Shown one piece after another: positions 37,270 to 45,925 of a stretch of 64,000 bases of DNA. The translations under genes were made by a program, and so were the position numbers. The stretch spans positions 2,061,305 through 2,125,304 of the forward strand of contig NZ_LT837803.1 in assembly GCF_900174485.1 (NCBI RefSeq). The letters run 5' to 3'. Every line of letters begins with the position of its first letter. Position 1 is the first letter of the stretch. This DNA comes from Sterolibacterium denitrificans. GTDB taxonomy: Bacteria > Pseudomonadota > Gammaproteobacteria > Burkholderiales > Rhodocyclaceae. The notes under the pieces were generated by a model. That model was not told where the DNA came from. It did no database searches and saw only the letters and a list, made by a program, of their open reading frames with translations.

Positions 37270-38016
37270 TCAAACGCGGCAAATGATCCCCTGCCACAGG
37301 CGCCCGCCCAGGCTGGTCGCATTCAGCAAGCCATACACGCCGAAGCCCAGCACCAGCAGCCCCGAAACCACCCGCACCAGTTTCGCCCGACTGAAGGCGC
37401 GTAGACGCTGCAGCAGCAGGCCGGCCAACAGCAGGTTGGGCAGCGTACCCAGGCCGAAAGCCAGCATCAAACCAGCACCGCGCAAGGCGCTGCCCGACAT
37501 CAGGGCCGTGGTCAGCGCACTGTAGACCATGCCGCAGGGCAGAAAGCCCCAGAGCATGCCCAGCGGCAGCGCCTGGCTCACCCGGCGGGCCGGCAGGAAA
37601 CGCCGCGACAGCGGTTGTATCCTCAGCCAGATGCGCTGGCCGGCACGTTCGAGAAATTGCAGGGATTGATTCAGCCCGAGCAGATACAGGCCGAGGGCGA
37701 CCAGCATCAGATTGGCCGCGACATACAGCGTCATCTGCATCGGCAGCAGATGCTCGAACAGCAAGCCCAGGCTGCCCACCGCGCCCAGCGCCGCGCCGGC
37801 CAGGCTGTAGCTGGAGATGCGGCCGAGGTTGTAGGCAAGATGCAGCGGCAGATTGGCCAGTGCCGCCCGCATCGGCCGCCCGCCGGCGGATGCTGCCCCG
37901 GCCGCGCCGGGCATCTGCATACTCAGGGCGCCGACGATGCCGCCGCACATGGCGATGCAATGCGTGCCGCCCAGGAAGCCGACCAGGAACAGGGCGATGA
38001 AACCGGTATCGGGCAT
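37270..38016 (-). CDS. Sulfite exporter TauE/SafE family (DsbD-like) membrane protein
   Basis: 248 residues with about six to seven membrane helices. GGTHCIAMCGGIVGAL at the N-terminus and WGFLPCGMVYSAL in the middle are the cysteine-bearing motifs of the DsbD/CcdA-like branch often placed beside cbb3-oxidase maturation and hemN genes, where it may move copper or reductant. ATG 38016 has GGAG at 6 bases; ATG 38022 touches it. Operon with hemN and sirB2. Confidence 0.82.
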   Translation of the reverse strand: MPDTGFIALFLVGFLGGTHCIAMCGGIVGALSMQMPGAAGAASAGGRPMRAALANLPLHLAYNLGRISSYSLAGAALGAVGSLGLLFEHLLPMQMTLYVAANLMLVALGLYLLGLNQSLQFLERAGQRIWLRIQPLSRRFLPARRVSQALPLGMLWGFLPCGMVYSALTTALMSGSALRGAGLMLAFGLGTLPNLLLAGLLLQRLRAFSRAKLVRVVSGLLVLGFGVYGLLNATSLGGRLWQGIICRV

Positions 38017-38060
38017 CGGCATCTCCGAAAATCCGCTGCGCGCCAGCCGGCTCGGCCGGC

Positions 38061-39467
38061 TCAGATCACCTTGGAATACCGCGCGCCTTCCTGCGGACGG
38101 CGCAGGTAGCGGTCGAAAGCCATGGCAATCACCCGCACCAGCATGCGCCCGGAGAGATGTACGCGCAACTGGCGCTCGCCGATGCTCAGCAGACCGGCGG
38201 CTTCCATCTCGCCCAGGGCGGCCAATTCCTCGGCGAAATAGGACTTGAAGTCGATCTGATGCGCCAGTTCGATGGCCGCGATGTCGAGCTCGAAATGACA
38301 CATCAACTGCTGAATGATGGAACGGCGCAGCAGGTCGTCCGCATTCAGCTCGATGCCGCGCATCACCGGCAGCACGCCCTGGTCGAGCAGGTCGTAATAC
38401 TCGTCCAGCGTCTTCACGTTCTGGCCGTAGCTGGGCCCGCACTTGCTGATCGCAGAAATGCCGAAGGCCAGCAGATCGGCCTCGGCATGCGTCGAATACC
38501 CCTGGAAGTTACGATGCAGGCGCCCCTGGTTCTGGGCGACGGTCAGCTCGTCATCGGGCTTGGCGAAGTGATCCATGCCGATGAAGACATAGCCAGCCTC
38601 GGCCAAACGGCGGATGGCCAGTTGCAGGATTTCCAGCTTGGCATCGGGACTCGGCAGATCGGCCTCGTTGATGCGCCGCTGCGGCTTCACCAGATGCGGC
38701 AGATGGGCATAGTTGTAGATCGACAGGCGATCCGGATCCAGCCCGATCACCTCATCCAGCGTACGGTTGAAACTTTCCACGCTCTGGAAGGGCAGGCCGT
38801 AGATCAGATCCACGCTCACCGACTTGAACTGATTGCATCGCGCCGCCTCGATGACCAGGCGGGTTTCCTCCAGGCTCTGGATGCGGTTAACCGCCTTTTG
38901 CACTACCGGATCGAAATCCTGCACGCCCAGGCTCATGCGGTTGAAACCGAGTTCGCCCAGCAGTTGCACGGTTGCTTCATCCACCTTGCGGGGATCCACT
39001 TCGATGGAATATTCGCCATCCGGCAGCAGGCGGAAATGCTCGCGCGTCATGTCCATGAGCAGGCGCATTTCCTCGTGCGACAGGAAAGTCGGCGTGCCGC
39101 CGCCCCAGTGCAACTGCACCACGTCATGCTCGCCCTCCAGCAGGGAAGCCTGCAGGGCAAGCTCCTTGCCGAGATATTTCAGATATTTGGCCGAGCGCCC
39201 ATGATCCTTGGTGATGATCTTGTTGCAGGCGCAGTAGTAGCAGATGGTATTGCAGAACGGAATGTGGAAGTACAGCGACAGCGGCTTGCTGACGCCGGCC
39301 ACCGTGCGGCTGCCCAGCCATTTTTTGTAGCTGTCGGGACCGAAATCATTGGTAAAGCGGTCGGCCGTCGGATAAGAGGTATATCGCGGCCCGCTGACAT
39401 CGAAACGCCGGATGATCCGTTCGTCGAAAATGGCCGCGATGCCCGACTCATGCTGTACTGCGCTCAT
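38061..39467 (-). CDS. hemN: Oxygen-independent coproporphyrinogen III oxidase
   Basis: 468 residues. Radical-SAM oxidative decarboxylation of coproporphyrinogen III in anaerobic haem synthesis. The Fe-S cluster motif is Cys72, Cys76, Cys79 with the HemN-specific Cys81 ([11 protein letters not shown]). N-terminal [12 protein letters not shown] and [12 protein letters not shown] are typical of true HemN rather than HemW. GGAGAG precedes the ATG. The neighbouring regulator of Crp/Fnr type suggests control by oxygen or NO. Confidence 0.96.
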   Translation of the reverse strand: MSAVQHESGIAAIFDERIIRRFDVSGPRYTSYPTADRFTNDFGPDSYKKWLGSRTVAGVSKPLSLYFHIPFCNTICYYCACNKIITKDHGRSAKYLKYLGKELALQASLLEGEHDVVQLHWGGGTPTFLSHEEMRLLMDMTREHFRLLPDGEYSIEVDPRKVDEATVQLLGELGFNRMSLGVQDFDPVVQKAVNRIQSLEETRLVIEAARCNQFKSVSVDLIYGLPFQSVESFNRTLDEVIGLDPDRLSIYNYAHLPHLVKPQRRINEADLPSPDAKLEILQLAIRRLAEAGYVFIGMDHFAKPDDELTVAQNQGRLHRNFQGYSTHAEADLLAFGISAISKCGPSYGQNVKTLDEYYDLLDQGVLPVMRGIELNADDLLRRSIIQQLMCHFELDIAAIELAHQIDFKSYFAEELAALGEMEAAGLLSIGERQLRVHLSGRMLVRVIAMAFDRYLRRPQEGARYSKVI

Positions 39468-39565
39468 AACTCTCCGTGCCCATCAAAATGATCGGCCACC
39501 CGCAAGCGGCGAAGTGGCAAATCCAGAACCCGCTAGCCTACCATAGCGGCCATCCACTCACCCGC

Positions 39566-39958
39566 TCAAGCTGCCCACGGCGAGAAAAAGCCCAGCGGAT
39601 TCCGCGTCATGGCCACGGCAACGATATAGGCGAACGTCAGCACCGCCAGCAACCCGCAGACAACGCGCAGCGTCTTGCCGCGGCCGGCCTTCAGCGTCAG
39701 GGAACCGAGGATGATGTAGGCGATCAGGCCGAGTACCTTGGCCGTCAGCCAGGGTTCAACGAAGGGATATTGCTCGCTCATCACCACCAGCACGACGGCC
39801 GCGGTAAACAGCAGCGTATCGACGACATGCGGCGCGATGCGCAGCCAGCGCGCCTGCAGCCAGGGCGAATCGCGCAGCATCAGGATGCCGCGCAGTAAAA
39901 ATCCCAGCCCGCTCAGAATGACGCAGGCGATATGCAGATGCTTGAAAGCGATATACAC
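39566..39958 (-). CDS. SirB2 family membrane protein
   Basis: 130 residues, four membrane helices, GTG start with GGAGGAAA upstream. The pattern YIAFKHLHIACVILSGLGFLLRGILML...RIAPHVVDTLLF...KVLGLIAYIILG matches SirB (invasion-associated regulator in name only; molecular role unknown). The paired histidines near residues 7-9 and 44 are conserved. First gene of the sirB2-hemN-tauE run. Confidence 0.85.
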   Translation of the reverse strand: MYIAFKHLHIACVILSGLGFLLRGILMLRDSPWLQARWLRIAPHVVDTLLFTAAVVLVVMSEQYPFVEPWLTAKVLGLIAYIILGSLTLKAGRGKTLRVVCGLLAVLTFAYIVAVAMTRNPLGFFSPWAA

Positions 39959-40005
39959 GTTTCCTCCTTCAGCTTCGGTGAAGCCGTCACGCCACGCTCA
40001 TGAAT

Positions 40006-40031
40006 CCACGGACGGCCCTGCCCGTCCGTGG
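40006..40031. promoter_or_regulatory. Perfect 10 bp inverted repeat between sirB2 and the DNR-like gene
   Basis: CCACGGACGG and CCGTCCGTGG are separated by six bases in the divergent region, about 44 bases before the regulator's start. A small ATGAA/TTCAT palindrome follows. Could be an operator or an mRNA leader hairpin. No canonical TTGAT-N4-ATCAA Fnr box is visible. Confidence 0.5.
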
Positions 40032-40074
40032 GATGAAAAATTCATGCTATGGTTTCGCCTCACAGGAAATCCCC

Positions 40075-40776
40075 ATGCCCACCGAAAAACCCGAAACCCG
40101 CGATATTACGCAGATCCTCGCGCGCCTGCCGCTCTTCGTCGAGCTTGCCCCGGAACAGATCGCCCACATCACCGCAAACACACGCGAAAAACGCCTGCAA
40201 AAAGGCGAAATGCTCTTCCACAAGGGCGATATGCCGCGCGGCTTCTACCTGGTCGTCTTCGGCCAGATAAAACTGGCTTTCCCCTCCAGCCAGGGCAACG
40301 AAAAAGTCATCAACATCCTCGGCCCGCACCAGAGTTTCGGCGAAGCGGCGATGTTCATGGACTGCCCCTACCCCGTCTTTGCCGAATCGCTCTCCGACAC
40401 GCTGCTGCTGCACATTGCCCGCAATGCGGTCATCGACCTGCTCGAACAGGATCCCTCCTTCGCCCGCCGCATGCTGGCCGGGCTGTCGATGCGCCTGCAC
40501 GCGCTGGTGCAGGATGTCGAATCCTATTCACTGCGCTCGACCACCCAGCGCGTCATCGGCTTCCTGCTCCAGCAGGGCAAGGAAGAAGCCCATGGCGAGA
40601 CGGAAATCACCATCGCCCTGACCACCTCGAAACAGGTCATCGCCTCGCGCCTCAGCCTGACGCCGGAAACGCTCTCGCGCGTCTTCCACGACCTTTCGAA
40701 CTCCGGGCTGATTACCGTGCATGGCAAGCAGATCACGATCCACGACATGCGCCGCCTGCGTCAATTCGAGCTGTGA
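40075..40776 (+). CDS. Crp/Fnr family regulator, DNR-like (no Fe-S cysteines)
   Basis: 233 residues from ATG 40075 with AGGAAA upstream. Cyclic-nucleotide-binding-like beta barrel (LFHKGDMPRGFYLVVFGQIKLAF) and a C-terminal helix-turn-helix (ALTTSKQVIASRLSLTPETLSRVFHDLSNSGLI). Only one cysteine (Cys97) is seen, so it cannot bind the Fnr cluster. This and its neighbours suggest a haem-based NO sensor of the DNR/NnrR class. The recognition helix TPETLSRVF matches Fnr-type specificity. Its 3' end overlaps the convergent membrane-protein gene by 16 bases. Confidence 0.87.
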   Translation: MPTEKPETRDITQILARLPLFVELAPEQIAHITANTREKRLQKGEMLFHKGDMPRGFYLVVFGQIKLAFPSSQGNEKVINILGPHQSFGEAAMFMDCPYPVFAESLSDTLLLHIARNAVIDLLEQDPSFARRMLAGLSMRLHALVQDVESYSLRSTTQRVIGFLLQQGKEEAHGETEITIALTTSKQVIASRLSLTPETLSRVFHDLSNSGLITVHGKQITIHDMRRLRQFEL

Positions 40777-42104
40777 ACGACGGCGTGAGCGGCGGCATGT
40801 TCGCGGCGGAAATCCACATAGAGCCGTAGCGCCCGCAACAGATTCCACTCCAGCCAGGCGAAGGACAGCACCAGCGCCCAACCCGCCGCGGTTGCGAATG
40901 CCGGCCGGACCACGGCGAGCAGCAGCAGCGCCAGCGCCAGCAGATAGGCAGCCCACTGGCCGCGCATCATGCGCTCCGGAATCATCTGCTTCATGTTGGG
41001 CGGCAGCGTCCTGAGATGCTCGAGCTTCTGCAGATGCAGCCAGATCATGAACGGCACGATCTTGTAGAGCATGCCGCTGATCACCGAGACGAAGACGCCA
41101 TGCAGGGCCAGCGCGCCCAGCCACACCAGGCTGCGCGGATGCCTTGCCAGATCCGGCAGGACAAGCAGAGCCAGCCATGACAGCAGGATCGCCAGCAGGG
41201 CCAGCATGGCGCTGCGCCAGAACAGGAAAGTCGGATCGACGATCCGCCGTCGGCGGTTCTTCTGCAGCCACAGCGTGACCAGCGCATAGGCCGCCGCAAG
41301 CGTCAGCCCCAGCAGCGTGATGCCCTTGGCCAGGCCGTCGAGGGTTAGGGACTTGCCAAAAAACTGCAATCCCGACCAGACCAGCAGCACGGCCAGCAGG
41401 GCCAACGGCAACCAGCGGCTGACCTGCGCCGGATACGCCGGCGTCAGGAGAAACATCGGCACCACCATGTAGGACACGGCCATGACCAGCAGCAAGGCCC
41501 AGCCGCCCAATCCCCAGGCGGCATGCGCATTGACCAGCCGAGGCAACGACCAGCCGGTCAGCTCGATGAAGCGCCCCTGCCATCCCAGCATGCTGACCAG
41601 CAGCAGCCCGAACAGCAGCGTCATGGCAAGGCCGAACAGGGACAGACGCAAGGTCCGCACCGTCACGCCCGTCGCCGGCGTTTTCAGCAATGCCATGCCG
41701 ACAGCGGCGATGAACAGGCCGAGACCCAGGGCAAACAGCAGGCCGGCCAGCGGAAACAGCCAGAGCCAGGACTGCGCGGCGAGAAATGCCGTGACCAGTG
41801 TCATGGCGGCCAGAACGAGCAGCGGATGCACCACATTGGCGAGCAGCGCGGGACGCCAGACGTTGCTGCCGGTCGCCACCGGCACGAACTGCAGCAGTGC
41901 GCCGCACATGGCCTGCAGCATGAAGCCGACGGAAAACAGATGCGTCAGCGCAAGAACGGAGGGATTCCAGCGCGATGCCAGCGCCTCGCCGCCCTGCACC
42001 GCCAGCAGCAAGCCGGCAGCGACGCCAAACAGCGGCGCCAGCAGAAAAAAACGGAAGGGCACCGAAATCGGCGGCGCCTGTTCAAACGACAGATTCGCGC
42101 GCAT
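40761..42104 (-). CDS. Polytopic membrane protein, uncharacterised (haem-copper-oxidase/NnrS-like appearance)
   Basis: 447 residues with about 12 hydrophobic helices. Histidines sit within helices in LALTHLFSVGFMLQAMCGALLQF, NAHAAWGLGGWALLLVMAVSY and ALALHGVFVSVISGMLYKIVPFMIWLHLQ, a pattern expected of a haem-binding membrane protein. I cannot name the family. It forms a compact operon with DUF2249 and hemerythrin-like genes and converges on the DNR-like regulator, which points to NO or oxygen handling. Confidence 0.75.
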   Translation of the reverse strand: MRANLSFEQAPPISVPFRFFLLAPLFGVAAGLLLAVQGGEALASRWNPSVLALTHLFSVGFMLQAMCGALLQFVPVATGSNVWRPALLANVVHPLLVLAAMTLVTAFLAAQSWLWLFPLAGLLFALGLGLFIAAVGMALLKTPATGVTVRTLRLSLFGLAMTLLFGLLLVSMLGWQGRFIELTGWSLPRLVNAHAAWGLGGWALLLVMAVSYMVVPMFLLTPAYPAQVSRWLPLALLAVLLVWSGLQFFGKSLTLDGLAKGITLLGLTLAAAYALVTLWLQKNRRRRIVDPTFLFWRSAMLALLAILLSWLALLVLPDLARHPRSLVWLGALALHGVFVSVISGMLYKIVPFMIWLHLQKLEHLRTLPPNMKQMIPERMMRGQWAAYLLALALLLLAVVRPAFATAAGWALVLSFAWLEWNLLRALRLYVDFRREHAAAHAVVHSSN

Positions 42105-42117
42105 CGCCCCAATGCCC

Positions 42118-42342
42118 TCAGGCTTTGCTGATGCGGATCTCGTTATCGCCGTTGGCTTTGAACTCGGCCACGTAACGATAGCCGTTGCGCCTGAGTATCG
42201 AATACAGCGGATGCGGCTCGCAGTGCAGCAACAGGAGCAACTCCTGCCCCGGCTGCAGCGTATCCAGCGCCGCGAGCGTCAGCTCCAGGGGCTCCGGCGG
42301 CTGCAGATTACGGCCGTCGATGACCAGCGGATCGAGTGCCAT
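42118..42342 (-). CDS. DUF2249 domain protein
   Basis: 74 residues. The LVIDGRNLQPPEPLELTLAALDTLQPGQELLLLLHCEPHPLYSILRRNGY pattern is the DUF2249 (TusA-like) fold, common next to hemerythrin and denitrification genes. A cysteine in LLHCEPHPLY is preserved. Three bases after the hemerythrin-like stop and 13 before the membrane protein start. Confidence 0.88.
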   Translation of the reverse strand: MALDPLVIDGRNLQPPEPLELTLAALDTLQPGQELLLLLHCEPHPLYSILRRNGYRYVAEFKANGDNEIRISKA

Positions 42343-42345
42343 GGC

Positions 42346-42798
42346 TCATCGACCCGCGGCAGCCAGGCGCTGCCGCAATTCACCGGCCAGCGCATCGACC
42401 TGCCCCGCCAGCGCCTGATCGCACATCGGATAGAGGATGTTTTCCTCCTTCATGTTGTGCTGCTGCATCAGGATCAGCAAGGTCTCGGCCGCGCCGGCAA
42501 AGGCATCGGCATCCTGCGCCGCCAGGGCCGCATCCATTTGCCCGGCGAGTTCGCGCATCTGTCCGTGCTCCATGCGCATCACCCGGGTCGGCCCTTCGCG
42601 CATCCCCGTGGCCTCCTCGAAGGCCGGGAACAGCAAGGCTTCCTCGGCATCCAGATGCGCCAGCAGTTCCGCGACGAAGCGCGTCTGGGATGCCGCGCAA
42701 GCCGGCCAGTCACCTTGCTGCGCGGCTTCTTCGGCGGCGGAAAAAAGCTCGTCGCAATGCTTGTGATGCGGCGGGAGGATTTCACGAATGTCCGGCAT
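42346..42798 (-). CDS. Hemerythrin-like (HHE) protein
   Basis: 150 residues, four-helix bundle. Diiron ligand candidates appear in PPHHKHCDEL, HLDAEEALLFPAFE, RMEHGQMREL and HNMKEENILYP. Such proteins bind O2 or NO or assist Fe-S repair. GAGG precedes the ATG. First gene of the three-gene operon with DUF2249 and the membrane protein. Confidence 0.9.
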   Translation of the reverse strand: MPDIREILPPHHKHCDELFSAAEEAAQQGDWPACAASQTRFVAELLAHLDAEEALLFPAFEEATGMREGPTRVMRMEHGQMRELAGQMDAALAAQDADAFAGAAETLLILMQQHNMKEENILYPMCDQALAGQVDALAGELRQRLAAAGR

Positions 42799-42945
42799 GC
42801 TTGCCTCGAAGATATGAGAATCGGCCAGCTATTTTATGACATCGCTCCAGACATGCCTTGACTGCGGTCAAGCGGCCCCGGCGGCTCCGGCCACGCCAAG
42901 CCCGCGCCAGGCATGGAGGAGATGCAATGCAACCCGGAATGAAAC

Positions 42946-44688
42946 TCAGGTTTCCCGCACGTATTCCCCGGGCGCATCGCCAAGCGCGGGATACTCGCGG
43001 GTCGTCGTCGGCCCGGCCTTGACCAGCTTGCCGGCCTGGGGCTTGAGCCAGGCCATCCAGTCTTCCCACCACGATCCCTGCCGATGCTCGGCACGCTCAT
43101 GCCAGCTTTCGGGGGTATCGTGGCGCTCCGCAGTCCCCACCCAATATTCGCGCTTCGGCGGATTGACCGGCGGATTGACGATCCCCAGGATGTGCCCGGA
43201 GCTGGACAGCACATTGCGCTTCGACCCGCAGACGAAATTGTTGACCCGGAAGGTCTGCCGCCAGGGTGCAATATGATCGTCGGCCGCACCCACGGAATAG
43301 ACCGGCTGCTTGATCCGCTCGAGATCGATTGCCTCGCCGGCGATGGTCAGCGCATCTTTCTTGATGAGATTGTTGTTGAGATAGAACTCGCGCAAATACC
43401 ACTGGTGCATGTCAGCCGGCATGCGCGTCGCATCCATGTTCCAGTACAGCACGTCGAAAGGCGGCGGCGTCTCGCCATATAGATAGCCATGCACCACATA
43501 GTGCCAGATCAGGCTATTGGAACGCAGCAAGCGGAAAGCGGTGGCCATTTCCTGGCCTTCGAGAAACCCCTTGGCCTGCATGTTCTTCGACAGCCACTGT
43601 ATGGTGCTTTCATCGAGGAAAATCTCGATATCGCCCGGCTTGTGGTAATCGACCAGCGCCGTCAGCAGGGTCACGCTGGAAACCGGCATTTCACGCGCCG
43701 AATAGCGCCGGTTGGCCCAGGCCATGTAGGTCGTCAGCGCTGCCCCGCCGATGCAGTAGCCGACCGCATTGACCTGCTTCGCGCCGCTGATCTCGCGGGC
43801 GACGTGGATGATCTTGTCGATACCCTCGCTCAGATAATCATCGAAACTCACCTCGCTCATCGTCTGATCGGGATTCTTCCAACTGGTGATGAACACGCTG
43901 AAGCCCTGATCGAGCAGATACTTCACCATGCTCTTGGCCGGCGTCATGTCGAGGATGTAGTGCTTGTTGATCCAGGCCGTCACGATGACCAGCGGCTTTT
44001 CGAAGTTCTTTTCGACCGTCGGCGTGTAATGGATCACCTCCAGCAGGCGATTGCGGAAAACCACCTTGCCCGGCGTCGTCGCCAGATTCTTGCCGACGGT
44101 GAAATGGCTCGGGTCGGTCATGCGCACCGTGCCGGCCTTGAGATCATCGAGCATGATCTCGAGACCGCGCGCAAGACTCTGTCCGTTGCTCTCGATGGCT
44201 TTGCGCTGGGCCACCGGATTGGACCAGAAGAAATTGGTCGGCGCCATGGCATTCAGCCATTCGCGCCACCAGAACGCCGCCTTGCGCCGCTCCCTGCTCG
44301 ACAGCCCCGGCGTTTCATGCAGCATGTCCAACGTCTGGCGCGTAAACAACAGATACCACTGCCGGAGAATTCCCCAGGTTGCGATATCGCGCCATTCCGG
44401 ATCGCTGAAGCGCTGATCGTCGGCATGCGGCCGGACGACATCCTCCGCCTGCATTCCCAAGGCGCGCTGCCAAGTATGCCACTGCAAGGTAAGCACGTCC
44501 GTCGAAAAGCGGCTCAGGGACTCGGCCAGCTCCTGGGGATGCAGCCACCAGGCCATCTGGGCATGCACCAGCGGCGCCATCATGCCGATCGGATCGATCC
44601 GGCTCTCGACCGCATCATGCACCGCCTGCCAGGCATCTTTCGGTGTCATGGGAGTGCTTTTTTGTACCGTGCTATCGGAAAGGCTCAT
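42946..44688 (-). CDS. phaC: Poly(3-hydroxyalkanoate) synthase, class I
   Basis: 580 residues. Polymerises 3-hydroxyacyl-CoA into storage PHA granules. The lipase-like box GYCIGG carries nucleophile Cys312; Asp and His partners are expected in VGAADDHIAPW and SSSGHILGIVNPP. NPVAQRK, WINKHYILDMTPAKSMVKYLLDQGFSVFITSWKNP are family hallmarks. Length matches class I. No phaA, phaB or phasin adjoins; GGAG lies about 10 bases before the ATG. Could use monomers from the beta-oxidation genes nearby. Divergent from the universal stress gene. Confidence 0.95.
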   Translation of the reverse strand: MSLSDSTVQKSTPMTPKDAWQAVHDAVESRIDPIGMMAPLVHAQMAWWLHPQELAESLSRFSTDVLTLQWHTWQRALGMQAEDVVRPHADDQRFSDPEWRDIATWGILRQWYLLFTRQTLDMLHETPGLSSRERRKAAFWWREWLNAMAPTNFFWSNPVAQRKAIESNGQSLARGLEIMLDDLKAGTVRMTDPSHFTVGKNLATTPGKVVFRNRLLEVIHYTPTVEKNFEKPLVIVTAWINKHYILDMTPAKSMVKYLLDQGFSVFITSWKNPDQTMSEVSFDDYLSEGIDKIIHVAREISGAKQVNAVGYCIGGAALTTYMAWANRRYSAREMPVSSVTLLTALVDYHKPGDIEIFLDESTIQWLSKNMQAKGFLEGQEMATAFRLLRSNSLIWHYVVHGYLYGETPPPFDVLYWNMDATRMPADMHQWYLREFYLNNNLIKKDALTIAGEAIDLERIKQPVYSVGAADDHIAPWRQTFRVNNFVCGSKRNVLSSSGHILGIVNPPVNPPKREYWVGTAERHDTPESWHERAEHRQGSWWEDWMAWLKPQAGKLVKAGPTTTREYPALGDAPGEYVRET

Positions 44689-44725
44689 GATGCGGATGGC
44701 TCCAGGAAAGAAGACGGTGCGGCCA

Positions 44726-44754
44726 GGCCGGCAGAATCATTCCTGCTGCCGGCC
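44726..44754. promoter_or_regulatory. 9 bp inverted repeat in the phaC/uspA divergent region
   Basis: GGCCGGCAG (44726-44734) and CTGCCGGCC (44746-44754) flank an 11-base AT-richer loop, about 38 bases before the phaC start. Operator or 5' leader hairpin of phaC. Confidence 0.45.
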
Positions 44755-44805
44755 ACTTCCCTTCATGGCCGAAATCCATCTGCCTGAAATGGGAAAGGGG
44801 ATGAT

Positions 44806-44811
44806 TATAAT
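44806..44811 (+). promoter_or_regulatory. -10 element upstream of the universal stress gene
   Basis: A perfect TATAAT lies 35 bases before the ATG; no good -35 exists at 16-18 bp, which suggests activator-dependent transcription. Confidence 0.45.
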
Positions 44812-44845
44812 CGCTTGCCCATACCACATCGCGATGAGGTGCGTC

Positions 44846-45289
44846 ATGTTCAAGCATATCCTGGTACCAACCGATGGCTCGGAACTATCCACCGTTGCCG
44901 TTCGGCACGCTGTGAACTTTGCCCGGGAGACCGGCGCAAAAATCACTTTCTTCTATGCCAAACCGGACTACCCCATCAGCTTCTACGGCGAAGGCGCCCT
45001 GATCGACCCGACGACACCGGAAAAGTTCGCCGAAATGGCCGATGCGCAGGCGCAGACCATCCTGGCAGCCGCAGCGGCAGAGGCGCAGCGCGCCGGCGTC
45101 CCCTGCGACAGCGTCAGCCATATCAATGACATCGCCTACGCGGCCATCATCGAGGCCGCAATCACGGCCGGCTGCGATCTGATTTTCATGGCCTCGCACG
45201 GTCGCCGCGGCATCAGCAGCCTGCTGCTCGGCAGTGAAACCCAGAAAGTGCTGACCCATTCGAAAATTCCGGTTCTCGTCTGGCGCTGA
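44846..45289 (+). CDS. Universal stress protein (UspA family)
   Basis: 147 residues from ATG 44846. Single Usp domain: MFKHILVPTDGSELS at the N-terminus, and the ATP-binding signature MASHGRRGISSLLLGSETQKVLTHSKIPVLV near the end (G-x2-G-x9-GS). Probably a nucleotide-binding stress protein. Monocistronic; divergent from phaC and upstream of the pilus operon by 636 bases. Confidence 0.93.
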   Translation: MFKHILVPTDGSELSTVAVRHAVNFARETGAKITFFYAKPDYPISFYGEGALIDPTTPEKFAEMADAQAQTILAAAAAEAQRAGVPCDSVSHINDIAYAAIIEAAITAGCDLIFMASHGRRGISSLLLGSETQKVLTHSKIPVLVWR

Positions 45290-45925
45290 ACGAACTGAAC
45301 GGGCCGAGTGTACTGAATGCACCGAGTACACGCCGGCCACGATAATTGCTTTAATTGCTCCACCTTGCCGGACGGACTTTATCCATCCTGTTTTTTTGCA
45401 TTTTTTTATTTATACTGGGCAAAAAATTATTGGCCAGTACAGTTGCCGCCCCGTCTGGGCATTGCACAACTGGCGATATATACTGCAGCGGCCAAGTGAC
45501 CATGCCGGACAAGACGGCTTGAGTTCACTGGTTCGCTGCAAAAATGAAAATTGGGAGGGGGATTCAATTGACCGGGCTACCGCTTACACGACGGCTACGC
45601 TGCATCCCCGAGGTGCGTCCCGCATTCCGCATTTCCTGCATTCCACGTTCGATGCCCCGCACCCGCGCCGTTTCGCACGCTGCACTCTCCCTGCCAATGA
45701 GCAACGCCACCCAACCAGCCGCACCGCTCATCCTCGCATCCCGCCCCTCGCGCGGCCGCTGCCCGCGCGGCGCCATGGTGCGCACCATGCGAATACCCAA
45801 TACATGCAATGGGTCGCCACATGAATCAAAATCACTGCATGTCACGTCGATGGCAAGAACCCCGGAACATCGGAACCTCGAAATCCCGGAAACCAACGGC
45901 CGATGAAAAACATAGGAGAAGCAAA
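45290..45925 (+). promoter_or_regulatory. Gene-poor 636-base leader region before the pilus operon
   Basis: Only short open frames of arginine-, histidine- or proline-rich composition are present, none resembling a protein. An AT-rich stretch (45390-45430) with TATACT at 45411 is followed by an inverted repeat TACTGG-N15-CCAGTA (45413-45418, 45434-45439). A second TATACT lies at 45479. This is the most likely promoter/operator area for 45926-58081. A small RNA or leader cannot be excluded. Confidence 0.45.

Noticed and set aside
45431-45490. Sigma54 (-24/-12) promoter for the pilus operon
   Set aside because: TGGCCAG..TTGC and TGGCGAT..CTGC have 11 rather than 10 bases between GG and GC, a spacing that sigma54 does not tolerate.
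45317-45906. Short plus-strand frames of 60-142 codons before the pilus operon
   Set aside because: Low-complexity or biased composition, mutually overlapping, no ribosome site or domain.
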